NCBI RefSeq assembly: GCF_023650515.1
Contig: NZ_CP096016.1
Span: 4,094,001 to 4,158,000, forward strand
Length of the DNA: 64,000 nt
Reading direction: 5' to 3'
Source of the DNA: Alkalimarinus coralli
GTDB lineage: Bacteria; Pseudomonadota; Gammaproteobacteria; Pseudomonadales; Oleiphilaceae
In this document: piece by piece, positions 1-6,899 of the stretch
Layout of the letters: each line of letters begins with the position of its first letter
How positions within the stretch are numbered: the first letter of the stretch is position 1
Program-made: the position numbers and the translations under genes
The notes under the pieces: model-generated
Database searches by the model: none
What the model was told of the DNA's origin: nothing
The model's input: only the letters and a program-made list of their open reading frames with translations

Positions 1-639
1 AACCAGTCAAATCGAGCAATTGTCATTGTAAAAGTAGGTCTTTTTTCAACTCGGTACTTGAAGATATCGCTATATGTATAGGGATATCTAAAGTAGGCTT
101 CTAGTGCTATCTCCTTAACTGGATCATACTCCTGAGAATAACCGGGAACCTCATTACAAGAACCATGTTTAACTTCAAATACGCCCTCAACTGAGACATT
201 CATGCTCCCCTTCTCTCCTGGTTTAATACGAATAGGAGTTTTGAAGTCTGGGTGTCCTATAGTATGGGGTTTTAAATCATAAGTATTGGCTGATAAATAA
301 CAGGTCTTCTCAACTATTTCGAACTTGAATGGAGTTAATGTTCGAATAGAGGTTACATACTCTAAATCTCTTTCACTTAGAGTAACTATTGTTTCAGGAG
401 ACCTTTTAGGTCGTTCAATCATATTAAGTATCATCGAATCCACCCCATTCGTCACATACGTAATCTCTTGCTCATCCAGCGAATAATCAAACGGCGTATA
501 TTCAATCGTATCATCTCCCAACAGATGGTTAAGCTCCATTTCAAGCTGAGGGCTGGGTTTTAAGGTAAAAACATAGTTGGGGGCATGGCCGAAAGGAATG
601 GTGGCTAAATAGCCGGTAAAGTAAACAATAAAGGGGCCG
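1..639 (-). pseudogene. M1, C-terminal part of a polymorphic membrane protein, cut off by an IS and by the window edge
   Basis: Reading the minus strand from 639 down to 1 gives the C-terminal half of the same protein that is intact at 6889..7839. It starts with the third membrane helix (residues GPFIVYFTGYL) and runs through the shared stretch ending in YVTNGVD, after which the sequence diverges from the other copies. It still keeps landmark residues: two cysteines, HPDFKTPI and EIALEAYF. The last few residues lie beyond base 1. The N-terminal part is at 2131..2432, on the other side of the insertion sequence. Unless the element is excised no full-length product is made. By analogy with copies 2 and 3, another P-type gene should converge on it just left of the window. 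Confidence 0.8.
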
Positions 640-1032
640 CCCATAAGTCGCTAGTTTGTCAATAGCACGAGTTTGAACGAAGCGCGTCGTGGCACCCATG
701 CCTAAATATAAACTGTTTTGGCTGTCATGAAGTACACCTGATTTTAGTTGTGTTGTGCTACTTCAAAATGAAGTGCTTCAGTCACCCATCAGGATCAAGG
801 CTAAACGGCTGAGCCCCATAACGCGCAAAGCCGCTTACCCCTGGTATATTCATACCCCATTAAATAATCAGTACCCCTGCATAGCTAATTGGTACAGAGT
901 TAAAGACTCGAAGTCAGTCTCCGGAGAGCTTATGCAGAGGGCACTCCATTAAACCAAATTAGGTTCAGGCGAAGGATATTCAGAGCCCTAGGTTAACCAT
1001 ACCCCTTTTGATCTCATCGCCTGAAAAGCTGT
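640..1032 (-). ncRNA. Candidate IS1111 bridge/seek guide RNA region, copy 1
   Basis: This is the non-coding stretch between the transposase stop codon and the nearer element end. In IS1111-type elements the guide RNA that selects the target is encoded here, on the transposase strand (established for the family; not shown for this element). Visible structure includes a 9-bp inverted repeat ttcaggcga (964-972) / tcgcctgaa (1017-1025) and a short hairpin acttcaaaatgaagt near 759-773. The RNA ends cannot be set by eye. The 65-codon open frame on the opposite strand (755..952) has no coding features and is treated as chance. Confidence 0.4.
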
Positions 1033-2049
1033 TTAACCAAATGCGAGTTTAATATCAAACATCGTTTTCTCCTTGAGCATGTGATAACACGCTCTCGTTA
1101 ATTTATTGGCTATCGCTTTCTTGGCAACCATTGTTGGTGATTTCTTCAGCCTGCGTTGATAGGCTCGTTTTATATCAGTATTCCAGATAGATGCATAATG
1201 TGCTGCTTCAACAAAAGCCATTGCTAAATATCTATTTCCGTTCTTCGTATTTCCTTTCCCTTTTGATTTACCATTGCTGACCTTATCGGAAGGCACACAA
1301 CGAGCATAAGATGAATAATTTCCAACACGAGGAAAACGCTCAATTGGTCCAGTCTCAAGCAAAATGGTCATCGCCAGTATTTTTCCAACGCCAGGGATAC
1401 TAAGTAGAATTGAATACAATTCCCCTTGCTGGCATTCTCTGAGAACAAAATTTTCTATCGTAGTAATTTGCTGAGAGAGTTTTTTCATCATATGCCACTC
1501 AGTCAACGCAGTTAGTTGCGCTGCGCTTGTTGAAAAGTGAGCTTTCAGTTCTGCTTCTGTAAGATGTTTTATCTTATTCGCATTAAGCCTCTCACCTGTG
1601 TGCCGGTTAATCATGCTTTGTAAACTAAGGTGATGAGCGGTTCGTTGCTTAACCAGCAAGAGCCTTCTCCTTAGTAGATCGCGAATAGCACGTAAAGCTT
1701 TAGGGTAAATATATCCCGTAGGAAGTATGCCTAATCTTAGTAGGTGAGCTAAATAACGCGCATCCGTTAAATCATTCGTGTATTTCAATCCGCTGTATTG
1801 TTGAATGGCAAGCGTATTAGCTAGATGAACTGGATAGCCTTCATCCATTAGACCATCAACAAGCCAATACCAATTGTATGTCGATTCAACAACTATTCCG
1901 AAAATGTCTGATTGGTAGGGTGCTAGTAGTTTAGAGATATCATTGAGATCATTATCTAAACGCTTTTCTTGAACAATAGTATCGTTATCGTTGATTAACG
2001 ATACAACGCTATTGTTGCTATGAAGATCGATTCCGCAGTAAAGTTGCAT
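1033..2049 (-). CDS. IS110-family (IS1111 group) transposase, copy 1
   Basis: 338 aa DEDD transposase/recombinase that cuts and joins element ends under guidance of an element-encoded RNA. The N-terminal RuvC-like half begins YCGIDLHSNNSVV, supplying the first catalytic Asp, with VVESTYNWYWL giving the Glu. The C-terminal transposase_20 half has the LLSIPGVGKILAMTIL helix-hairpin-helix-like motif and the serine-containing region around residues 230-290. The length is typical of the family (about 320-350 aa). A purine-rich stretch (AAAGGAGACGG in coding orientation) lies just before the ATG. The protein is identical in sequence to the product of copy 2. The product should be functional. Confidence 0.93.
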   Translation of the reverse strand: MQLYCGIDLHSNNSVVSLINDNDTIVQEKRLDNDLNDISKLLAPYQSDIFGIVVESTYNWYWLVDGLMDEGYPVHLANTLAIQQYSGLKYTNDLTDARYLAHLLRLGILPTGYIYPKALRAIRDLLRRRLLLVKQRTAHHLSLQSMINRHTGERLNANKIKHLTEAELKAHFSTSAAQLTALTEWHMMKKLSQQITTIENFVLRECQQGELYSILLSIPGVGKILAMTILLETGPIERFPRVGNYSSYARCVPSDKVSNGKSKGKGNTKNGNRYLAMAFVEAAHYASIWNTDIKRAYQRRLKKSPTMVAKKAIANKLTRACYHMLKEKTMFDIKLAFG

Positions 2050-2130
2050 AAGCCGTCTCCTTTGTTGAGTGTAAGCCCTCTCGAGTATACCTCTGGATGC
2101 CTCGGCGAGGGAGGCGACTTATGATTTTCA

Positions 2131-2432
2131 GTGCCTAGCATAGCCCCCATGACTCGATAACGTTTGTTTTGATAATCAGGAACGGTTCGCCCTTTTGACT
2201 GAGTGTATTTGTAGCCAATATAACTGGCGAGCATGGCCAAGAAAAAGGTGATGAGGGTAAAGTAAGTACCCAAAAATAGCCCTGTTCTATAGCTTATGGG
2301 GCCTGAATAATCGGCAAAAGATATGGGCACCGGAATCATCACCAGTGAGAACCAAAACAGCCAATAGAGTGTCCAGTGAGGGAAGACAAAGTCCATTTTG
2401 AGCCAGTGTTTTATAATGTAACCGGGTTTCAT
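2131..2432 (-). pseudogene. M1, N-terminal part of the polymorphic membrane protein, split by the IS
   Basis: Starts MKPGYIIKHW at 2432 after an AAGGACG ribosome-binding site and encodes the first two membrane helices plus the basic cytoplasmic loop (KYTQSKGRTVPDYQNKRYRV) up to GAMLGT. The reading frame then runs into the insertion sequence and would add about 45 unrelated residues. The rest of the gene lies at 1..639. The first two helices could still be made as a truncated membrane peptide, but the periplasmic domain would be missing. Confidence 0.8.
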
Positions 2433-2570
2433 ATCACACGTCCTTGTTGATATTGGTTTGGTGTTTATTCGCCAATAGTTCTGTACTTACAGAATAGGGG
2501 GTGAATTATAGCAAATAGTAAGCTGAAATCGTGTTCTTAGTGGAAAATATAAGACGGCAGGCTCTTCCTT

Positions 2571-2649
2571 GATTCCGCTTCGCTGCATCACGGCTACAAG
2601 GGCATTGTAGAAAACCGTAGCCTTGATGCAAGGAGGCACGACTGGAATC
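2571..2649. repeat. Imperfect inverted repeat at the 5' end of gene P1 (also at 6026..6104)
   Basis: The left arm (gattccgcttcgctgcatca..ggctac, 2571-2597) is partly complementary to the right arm (gtagccttgatgca...ggaatc, 2617-2649). Together they could fold into a long interrupted stem-loop. The candidate start codon of P1 lies inside the right arm, so the first residues of the predicted protein derive from the repeat. The arms resemble the short mobile or REP-like intergenic repeats common in gammaproteobacteria. It may be a relic of the rearrangement that built the array. Confidence 0.5.
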
Positions 2650-3447
2650 AGGGTTGAGCTTCCGCTGCTTCCCAAGAGCAGCGTAGAAACCAATGGCGAA
2701 AGTAGTTGGCGTATTGTTGATGCGTTGGTCGACAACCTTCCGGGTATGATGGCCGCAAATAATGCCTCCAATACCCGTGTTAGGTTTCAAGATGACTGGG
2801 GGGATGAAGATAAATTTACCGAACCCATGAAGCGATATCCGGCTGCAAGCCTTGAACTGCTGCTGAATGGGCTGTATCCGCTTAACGCAGAATTTGAGCT
2901 AATGCCGGTGGAAAAGAAACTGGTGGGGCGAAATCGAGGCCGGGCAGGAATTGATCTGTATGAAATGAAAGGAAATAGAGCCAAAGTAACGGTGGATTTG
3001 CCTTATTTTATTGAGGGCGAGTCGGAGTTATCGATAGAGATACGAGTGGCCCGAGAAGAAGATGAAGAGAATAAGAGTGAGCTGCCAGCAATTGCAATTG
3101 ATGGTGACACCACTTTAAATATAAAAAGAATATCAAACTTAGAAATTTATGAAAAAGAGTCTAGACAAGGGATTTACATCTGTGACCAATCTTTTAGGAG
3201 AAAGCTTGTGGTTATACAAGATTTTTCGAGCAAATCCATAGCAAATATTTGGGATGGGAGCGTCAATCCAGAAGTGACCTTGGAATGCTGGATTAAGCTA
3301 AGGGTTACTGCTAAAAATAAACTAAAAAAGAAAGAAGTACATATGCCTTGGAGAGGTTCTAGGCTGTGGTTAGAAAACTCTCCAGACACAGAATCTACAA
3401 ATAAGAGCTGGTTGACTCTTGTTCAAAAAACGATTCTTAGAAGTTAG
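2626..3447 (+). CDS. P1, uncharacterised protein with conserved N-terminal and variable C-terminal half
   Basis: 273 aa from the ATG; no family was recognised. Residues 1-134 are almost the same as in P2 (landmarks WRIVDALVDNLPG, VRFQDDWGDEDKF, RNRGRAGIDLYEMKG, DLPYFIEGESEL). Residues 135-273 are clearly homologous to P2 but strongly diverged, keeping a Cys in LEC.IKL, MPWRG and a final LRS. There is no signal peptide or membrane helix. The start is uncertain: there is no ribosome-binding site before the ATG, and the codons nearest to it lie in an inverted repeat, so the gene could be a 5'-truncated fragment. The 3' end overlaps that of M2 by 11 bp tail to tail. The variable half is AT-richer than the surroundings. 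A toxin or cognate-partner role is inference from the paired variation with M. Confidence 0.65.
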   Translation: MQGGTTGIRVELPLLPKSSVETNGESSWRIVDALVDNLPGMMAANNASNTRVRFQDDWGDEDKFTEPMKRYPAASLELLLNGLYPLNAEFELMPVEKKLVGRNRGRAGIDLYEMKGNRAKVTVDLPYFIEGESELSIEIRVAREEDEENKSELPAIAIDGDTTLNIKRISNLEIYEKESRQGIYICDQSFRRKLVVIQDFSSKSIANIWDGSVNPEVTLECWIKLRVTAKNKLKKKEVHMPWRGSRLWLENSPDTESTNKSWLTLVQKTILRS

Positions 3448-4094
3448 CTATAAATGAGTCAAATCTAGCTAACGTAAACGTAAATGTCCTTCTATCGTAT
3501 GTTTGATATTTTTCAATGTCTTTATGTATAGAAGGGTATTGAAAATATGCCTCTAAAGCTATCTCTTTAGATGGGTCTGCATCTGCTGAACCATAGGGGT
3601 AAACATCTTCGCACTCGTTGTATTCTGCGAAAAATGCTCCTCTCGCATCAACAAGCATCTCACCGGGGTCTCCAGCTTTGACAATAATTGGGGTTTTGAA
3701 TTTGGGGTGATTGATGATTCGAGGCTTGAACTGATTTACTTGGGCGAAAAAATAACACACACCGTCTACAATTTTCAGTTCAAACGGCTCCTGTTTTTTT
3801 ATCTTGTTAACATAGTCTAGGTCAGGCTGATTCAGTTTGACTATATCTTGTGGCGAATTTCTAGGCCGCAGTATCATTACCAGTTTGCTCCAATCTACCC
3901 CATCCGTCACATACGTAATTTCCTGCTCATCAAGCGAATAATCAAACGGGGTATATTCAATCGTATCATCTCCCAACAGATGGTTAAGCTCCATTTCAAG
4001 CTGAGGGCTGGGTTTTAAGGTAAAAACATAGTTGGGGGCATGGCCGAAAGGAATGGTGGCTAAATAGCCGGTAAAGTAAACAATAAAGGGGCCG
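3437..4094 (-). pseudogene. M2, C-terminal part of the polymorphic membrane protein, split by the IS
   Basis: Third membrane helix plus the periplasmic domain of the second M copy. Compared with M1 and M3 it is almost identical down to YVTDGVDW and then diverges, while keeping a Cys in GVCYFF, HPKFKTPI, GEMLVDARGA, a second Cys in NECED and EIALEAYFQYP. A methionine-initiated open frame of 220 residues exists only because the IS end supplies an ATG (at 4099). Translation from it would give a one-helix protein with an intact periplasmic domain, so partial function cannot be excluded. Its stop overlaps that of P1 by 11 bp. Confidence 0.8.
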
Positions 4095-4487
4095 CCCATA
4101 AGTCGCTAGTTTGTCAATAGCACGAGTTTGAACGAAGCGCGTCGTGGCACCCATGCCTAAATATAAACTGTTTTGGCTGTCATGAAGTACACCTGATTTT
4201 AGTTGTGTTGTGCTACTTCAAAATGAAGTGCTTCAGTCACCCATCAGGATCAAGGCTAAACGGCTGAGCCCCATAACGCGCAAAGCCGCTTACCCCTGGT
4301 ATATTCATACCCCATTAAATAATCAGTACCCCTGCATAGCTAATTGGTACAGAGTTAAAGACTCGAAGTCAGTCTCCGGAGAGCTTATGCAGAGGGCACT
4401 CCATTAAACCAAATTAGGTTCAGGCGAAGGATATTCAGAGCCCTAGGTTAACCATACCCCTTTTGATCTCATCGCCTGAAAAGCTGT
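4095..4487 (-). ncRNA. Candidate IS1111 bridge/seek guide RNA region, copy 2
   Basis: Non-coding end of the element, identical by eye to 640..1032. The 9-bp inverted repeat is at 4419-4427 / 4472-4480. Short matches to the target flanks can be found, such as gcatagc (within cctgcatagct) and ccccttt (within atacccctttt). Stretches this short are expected by chance and are not proof of guide loops. Confidence 0.4.
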
Positions 4488-5504
4488 TTAACCAAATGCG
4501 AGTTTAATATCAAACATCGTTTTCTCCTTGAGCATGTGATAACACGCTCTCGTTAATTTATTGGCTATCGCTTTCTTGGCAACCATTGTTGGTGATTTCT
4601 TCAGCCTGCGTTGATAGGCTCGTTTTATATCAGTATTCCAGATAGATGCATAATGTGCTGCTTCAACAAAAGCCATTGCTAAATATCTATTTCCGTTCTT
4701 CGTATTTCCTTTCCCTTTTGATTTACCATTGCTGACCTTATCGGAAGGCACACAACGAGCATAAGATGAATAATTTCCAACACGAGGAAAACGCTCAATT
4801 GGTCCAGTCTCAAGCAAAATGGTCATCGCCAGTATTTTTCCAACGCCAGGGATACTAAGTAGAATTGAATACAATTCCCCTTGCTGGCATTCTCTGAGAA
4901 CAAAATTTTCTATCGTAGTAATTTGCTGAGAGAGTTTTTTCATCATATGCCACTCAGTCAACGCAGTTAGTTGCGCTGCGCTTGTTGAAAAGTGAGCTTT
5001 CAGTTCTGCTTCTGTAAGATGTTTTATCTTATTCGCATTAAGCCTCTCACCTGTGTGCCGGTTAATCATGCTTTGTAAACTAAGGTGATGAGCGGTTCGT
5101 TGCTTAACCAGCAAGAGCCTTCTCCTTAGTAGATCGCGAATAGCACGTAAAGCTTTAGGGTAAATATATCCCGTAGGAAGTATGCCTAATCTTAGTAGGT
5201 GAGCTAAATAACGCGCATCCGTTAAATCATTCGTGTATTTCAATCCGCTGTATTGTTGAATGGCAAGCGTATTAGCTAGATGAACTGGATAGCCTTCATC
5301 CATTAGACCATCAACAAGCCAATACCAATTGTATGTCGATTCAACAACTATTCCGAAAATGTCTGATTGGTAGGGGGCTAATAGTTTAGATATATCATTG
5401 AGATCATTATCTAAACGCTTTTCTTGAACAATAGTGTCGTTATCGTTAATTAACGATACAACGCTATTGTTGCTATGAAGATCGATTCCGCAGTAAAGTT
5501 GCAT
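4488..5504 (-). CDS. IS110-family (IS1111 group) transposase, copy 2
   Basis: 338 aa, same protein sequence as the transposase at 1033..2049, with the same RuvC-like N-terminus (GIDLHSNN), PGVGK motif and C-terminal domain. The base differences from copy 1 lie near the 5' end of the gene and are all silent. It lies inside the M2 gene in the same orientation as M2, so transcription from the M2 promoter could read into it. Confidence 0.93.
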   Translation of the reverse strand: MQLYCGIDLHSNNSVVSLINDNDTIVQEKRLDNDLNDISKLLAPYQSDIFGIVVESTYNWYWLVDGLMDEGYPVHLANTLAIQQYSGLKYTNDLTDARYLAHLLRLGILPTGYIYPKALRAIRDLLRRRLLLVKQRTAHHLSLQSMINRHTGERLNANKIKHLTEAELKAHFSTSAAQLTALTEWHMMKKLSQQITTIENFVLRECQQGELYSILLSIPGVGKILAMTILLETGPIERFPRVGNYSSYARCVPSDKVSNGKSKGKGNTKNGNRYLAMAFVEAAHYASIWNTDIKRAYQRRLKKSPTMVAKKAIANKLTRACYHMLKEKTMFDIKLAFG

Positions 5505-5585
5505 AAGCCGTCTCCTTTGTTGAGTGTAAGCCCTCTCGAGTATACCTCTGGATACCTCGGCGAGGGAGGCGACTTATGATTTTCA

Positions 5586-5887
5586 GTGCCTAGCATAGCC
5601 CCCATGACTCGATAACGTTTGTTTTGATAATCAGGAACGGTTCGCCCTTTTGACTGAGTGTATTTGTAGCCAATATAACTGGCGAGCATGGCCAAGAAAA
5701 AGGTGATGAGGGTAAAGTAAGTACCCAAAAATAGCCCTGTTCTATAGCTTATGGGGCCTGAATAATCGGCAAAAGATATGGGCACCGGAATCATCACCAG
5801 TGAGAACCAAAACAGCCAATAGAGTGTCCAGTGAGGGAAGACAAAGTCCATTTTGAGCCAGTGTTTTATAATGTAACCGGGTTTCAT
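5586..5887 (-). pseudogene. M2, N-terminal part of the polymorphic membrane protein, split by the IS
   Basis: Begins MKPGYIIKHW at 5887 after AAGGACG and encodes helices 1 and 2 and the basic loop, ending GAMLGT at the IS border. It is the same as the M1 fragment. The other half of the gene is 3437..4094. Confidence 0.8.
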
Positions 5888-6080
5888 ATCACACGTCCTT
5901 GTTGATATTGGTTTGGTGTTTATTCGCCAATAGTTCTGTACTTACAGAATAGGGGGTGAATTATAGCAAATAGTAAGCTGAAATCGTGTTCTTAGTGGAA
6001 AATATAAGACGGCAGGCTCTTCCTTGATTCCGCTTCGCTGCATCACGGCTACAAGGGCATTGTAGAAAACCGTAGCCTTG

Positions 6081-6899
6081 ATGCAAGGAGGCACGACTGG
6101 AATCAGGGTTGAGCTTCCGCTGCTTCCCAAGAGCAGCGTAGAAACCAATGGCGAAAGTAGTTGGCGTATTGTTGATGCGTTGGTCGACAACCTTCCGGGT
6201 ATGATGGCCGCAAATAATGCCTCCAATACCCGTGTTAGGTTTCAAGATGACTGGGGGGATGAAGATAAATTTACCGAACCTATGAAGCGATATCCGGCTG
6301 CAAGCCTTGAACTGCTGCTGAATGGACTATACCCGCTCAACGCAGAATTTGAGCTAATGCCTGTGGAAAAGAAACTGGTGGGTCGAAATCGAGGCCGGGC
6401 AGGAATTGATCTGTATGAAATGAAAGGAAATAGAGCCAAAGTAACGGTGGATTTGCCTTATTTTATTGAGGGAGAGTCTGAGCTGATTATTGAGCTCCGC
6501 ATTAGACAAGATGATAAGGATGGTAAAGAAAAGTACTCAAGTCTAAAGTTTGGAGAAAAGTTATTTTATACTATTTCGCATATATCTAAGCTCAAACAGT
6601 ATAAAAGTGGGAGCACCAAAGGTGAGTACATTAACCGTTATAAGGGTAAAGATCAGCTAATTGTGCTACATGATTTTTCGAAAGACTCATTTTCGAACCC
6701 AGAAAATCTGCCTTTGGATGAAGAGTTATTGTTGGAGTGCCGAATTAAATTACATGTTACTCCTAATACCGAAGAACCAAAGAAAGGGGTGCAAATGCCA
6801 TGGAGGGGCGATGCTCTATGGGTAAAGAGCGTTGTGAGTACTATAGATAAAGATATGAGCTGGATCACCTTGGATAGCAGAACGCCCCTTAGAAGTTAG
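6081..6899 (+). CDS. P2, uncharacterised protein with conserved N-terminal and variable C-terminal half
   Basis: 272 aa from the ATG; paralogue of P1. The conserved part (residues 1-134) differs from P1 by few bases. The C-terminal part (from about 135) shares only scattered positions with P1, such as LLECRIKLHVTP, MPWRG, SWITL and the terminal LRS. Its last 11 bp overlap the 3' end of M3 on the opposite strand, as P1 does with M2. An inverted repeat (6026..6104) covers the start region, and no ribosome-binding site precedes the ATG. No secretion signal is visible. If P and M are cognate partners, P2 should match the intact M3. The function is unknown; effector-like is an inference. Confidence 0.65.
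   Translation: MQGGTTGIRVELPLLPKSSVETNGESSWRIVDALVDNLPGMMAANNASNTRVRFQDDWGDEDKFTEPMKRYPAASLELLLNGLYPLNAEFELMPVEKKLVGRNRGRAGIDLYEMKGNRAKVTVDLPYFIEGESELIIELRIRQDDKDGKEKYSSLKFGEKLFYTISHISKLKQYKSGSTKGEYINRYKGKDQLIVLHDFSKDSFSNPENLPLDEELLLECRIKLHVTPNTEEPKKGVQMPWRGDALWVKSVVSTIDKDMSWITLDSRTPLRS

Larger units (their letters stand above)
640..2130 (-). mobile_element. IS1111-group (IS110 family) insertion sequence, copy 1
   Basis: The ends were set by comparing the interrupted M gene with the uninterrupted copy near 7538-7545: the left flank is aaaggggccg and the right flank gtgcctagc, with no target duplication. The element is 1,491 bp. It has a subterminal inverted repeat cataagtcgc, 2 bp inside the left end and 7 bp inside the right end. 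This asymmetry, the lack of target duplication and a DEDD-type transposase are hallmarks of the IS1111 group. About 390 bp downstream of the transposase gene is non-coding. A second copy at 4095..5585 sits in the equivalent site of the next repeat. Confidence 0.85.
481..3012. repeat. Tandem repeat copy A (homologous flank of the cassette array)
   Basis: This block is nearly identical to 3936..6467, with a constant offset of 3,455 bp. It covers the conserved part of M1, the whole insertion sequence, the M1 N-terminus, the intergenic region and the conserved 5' half of P1. Identity decays abruptly outside it, at about 430-480 on the left (in the M gene) and about 3013-3030 on the right (in the P gene). 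A few single-base differences remain, for example near 2826-2890 and a cluster at 1921-2095. The limits are by eye and accurate to a few tens of bases. Confidence 0.85.
4095..5585 (-). mobile_element. IS1111-group (IS110 family) insertion sequence, copy 2
   Basis: Same element, orientation and insertion site as copy 1, 1,491 bp. The left end reads cccataagtcgc and the right end gcgacttatgattttca, giving the cataagtcgc subterminal repeat at 2 and 7 bp from the ends. It differs from copy 1 by about six bases, all found by eye between 5376 and 5554, and none of those in the gene alters the transposase. The shared site is explained most simply by duplication of a unit that already carried the element. 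Confidence 0.85.
3936..6467. repeat. Tandem repeat copy B (homologous flank of the cassette array)
   Basis: Second copy of the block described at 481..3012, offset 3,455 bp. A shorter stretch of the same homology recurs in the intact M3 gene (about 7,350-7,840), where the insertion sequence is absent. Between copies A and B lies the variable core 3013-3935, which encodes the diverged C-termini of P1 and M2. The equivalent core for the next cassette is 6468 to about 7350 (P2 and M3). Confidence 0.85.

Noticed and set aside
755-952. 65-codon open frame in the non-coding end of the insertion sequence (also 4210..4407)
   Set aside because: It lies in the region expected to encode the guide RNA, has no coding features and is identical in both copies only because the whole element is.
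2487-2790. Two overlapping 94-codon open frames on the minus strand (also 5942..6245)
   Set aside because: They overlap each other and the conserved part of gene P on the other strand. They have low-complexity, non-protein-like composition.
5450-5887. 145-aa membrane protein as a gene in its own right
   Set aside because: It is the N-terminal part of M2 plus about 45 residues read from the insertion sequence; the comparison with M3 shows it is a broken gene.
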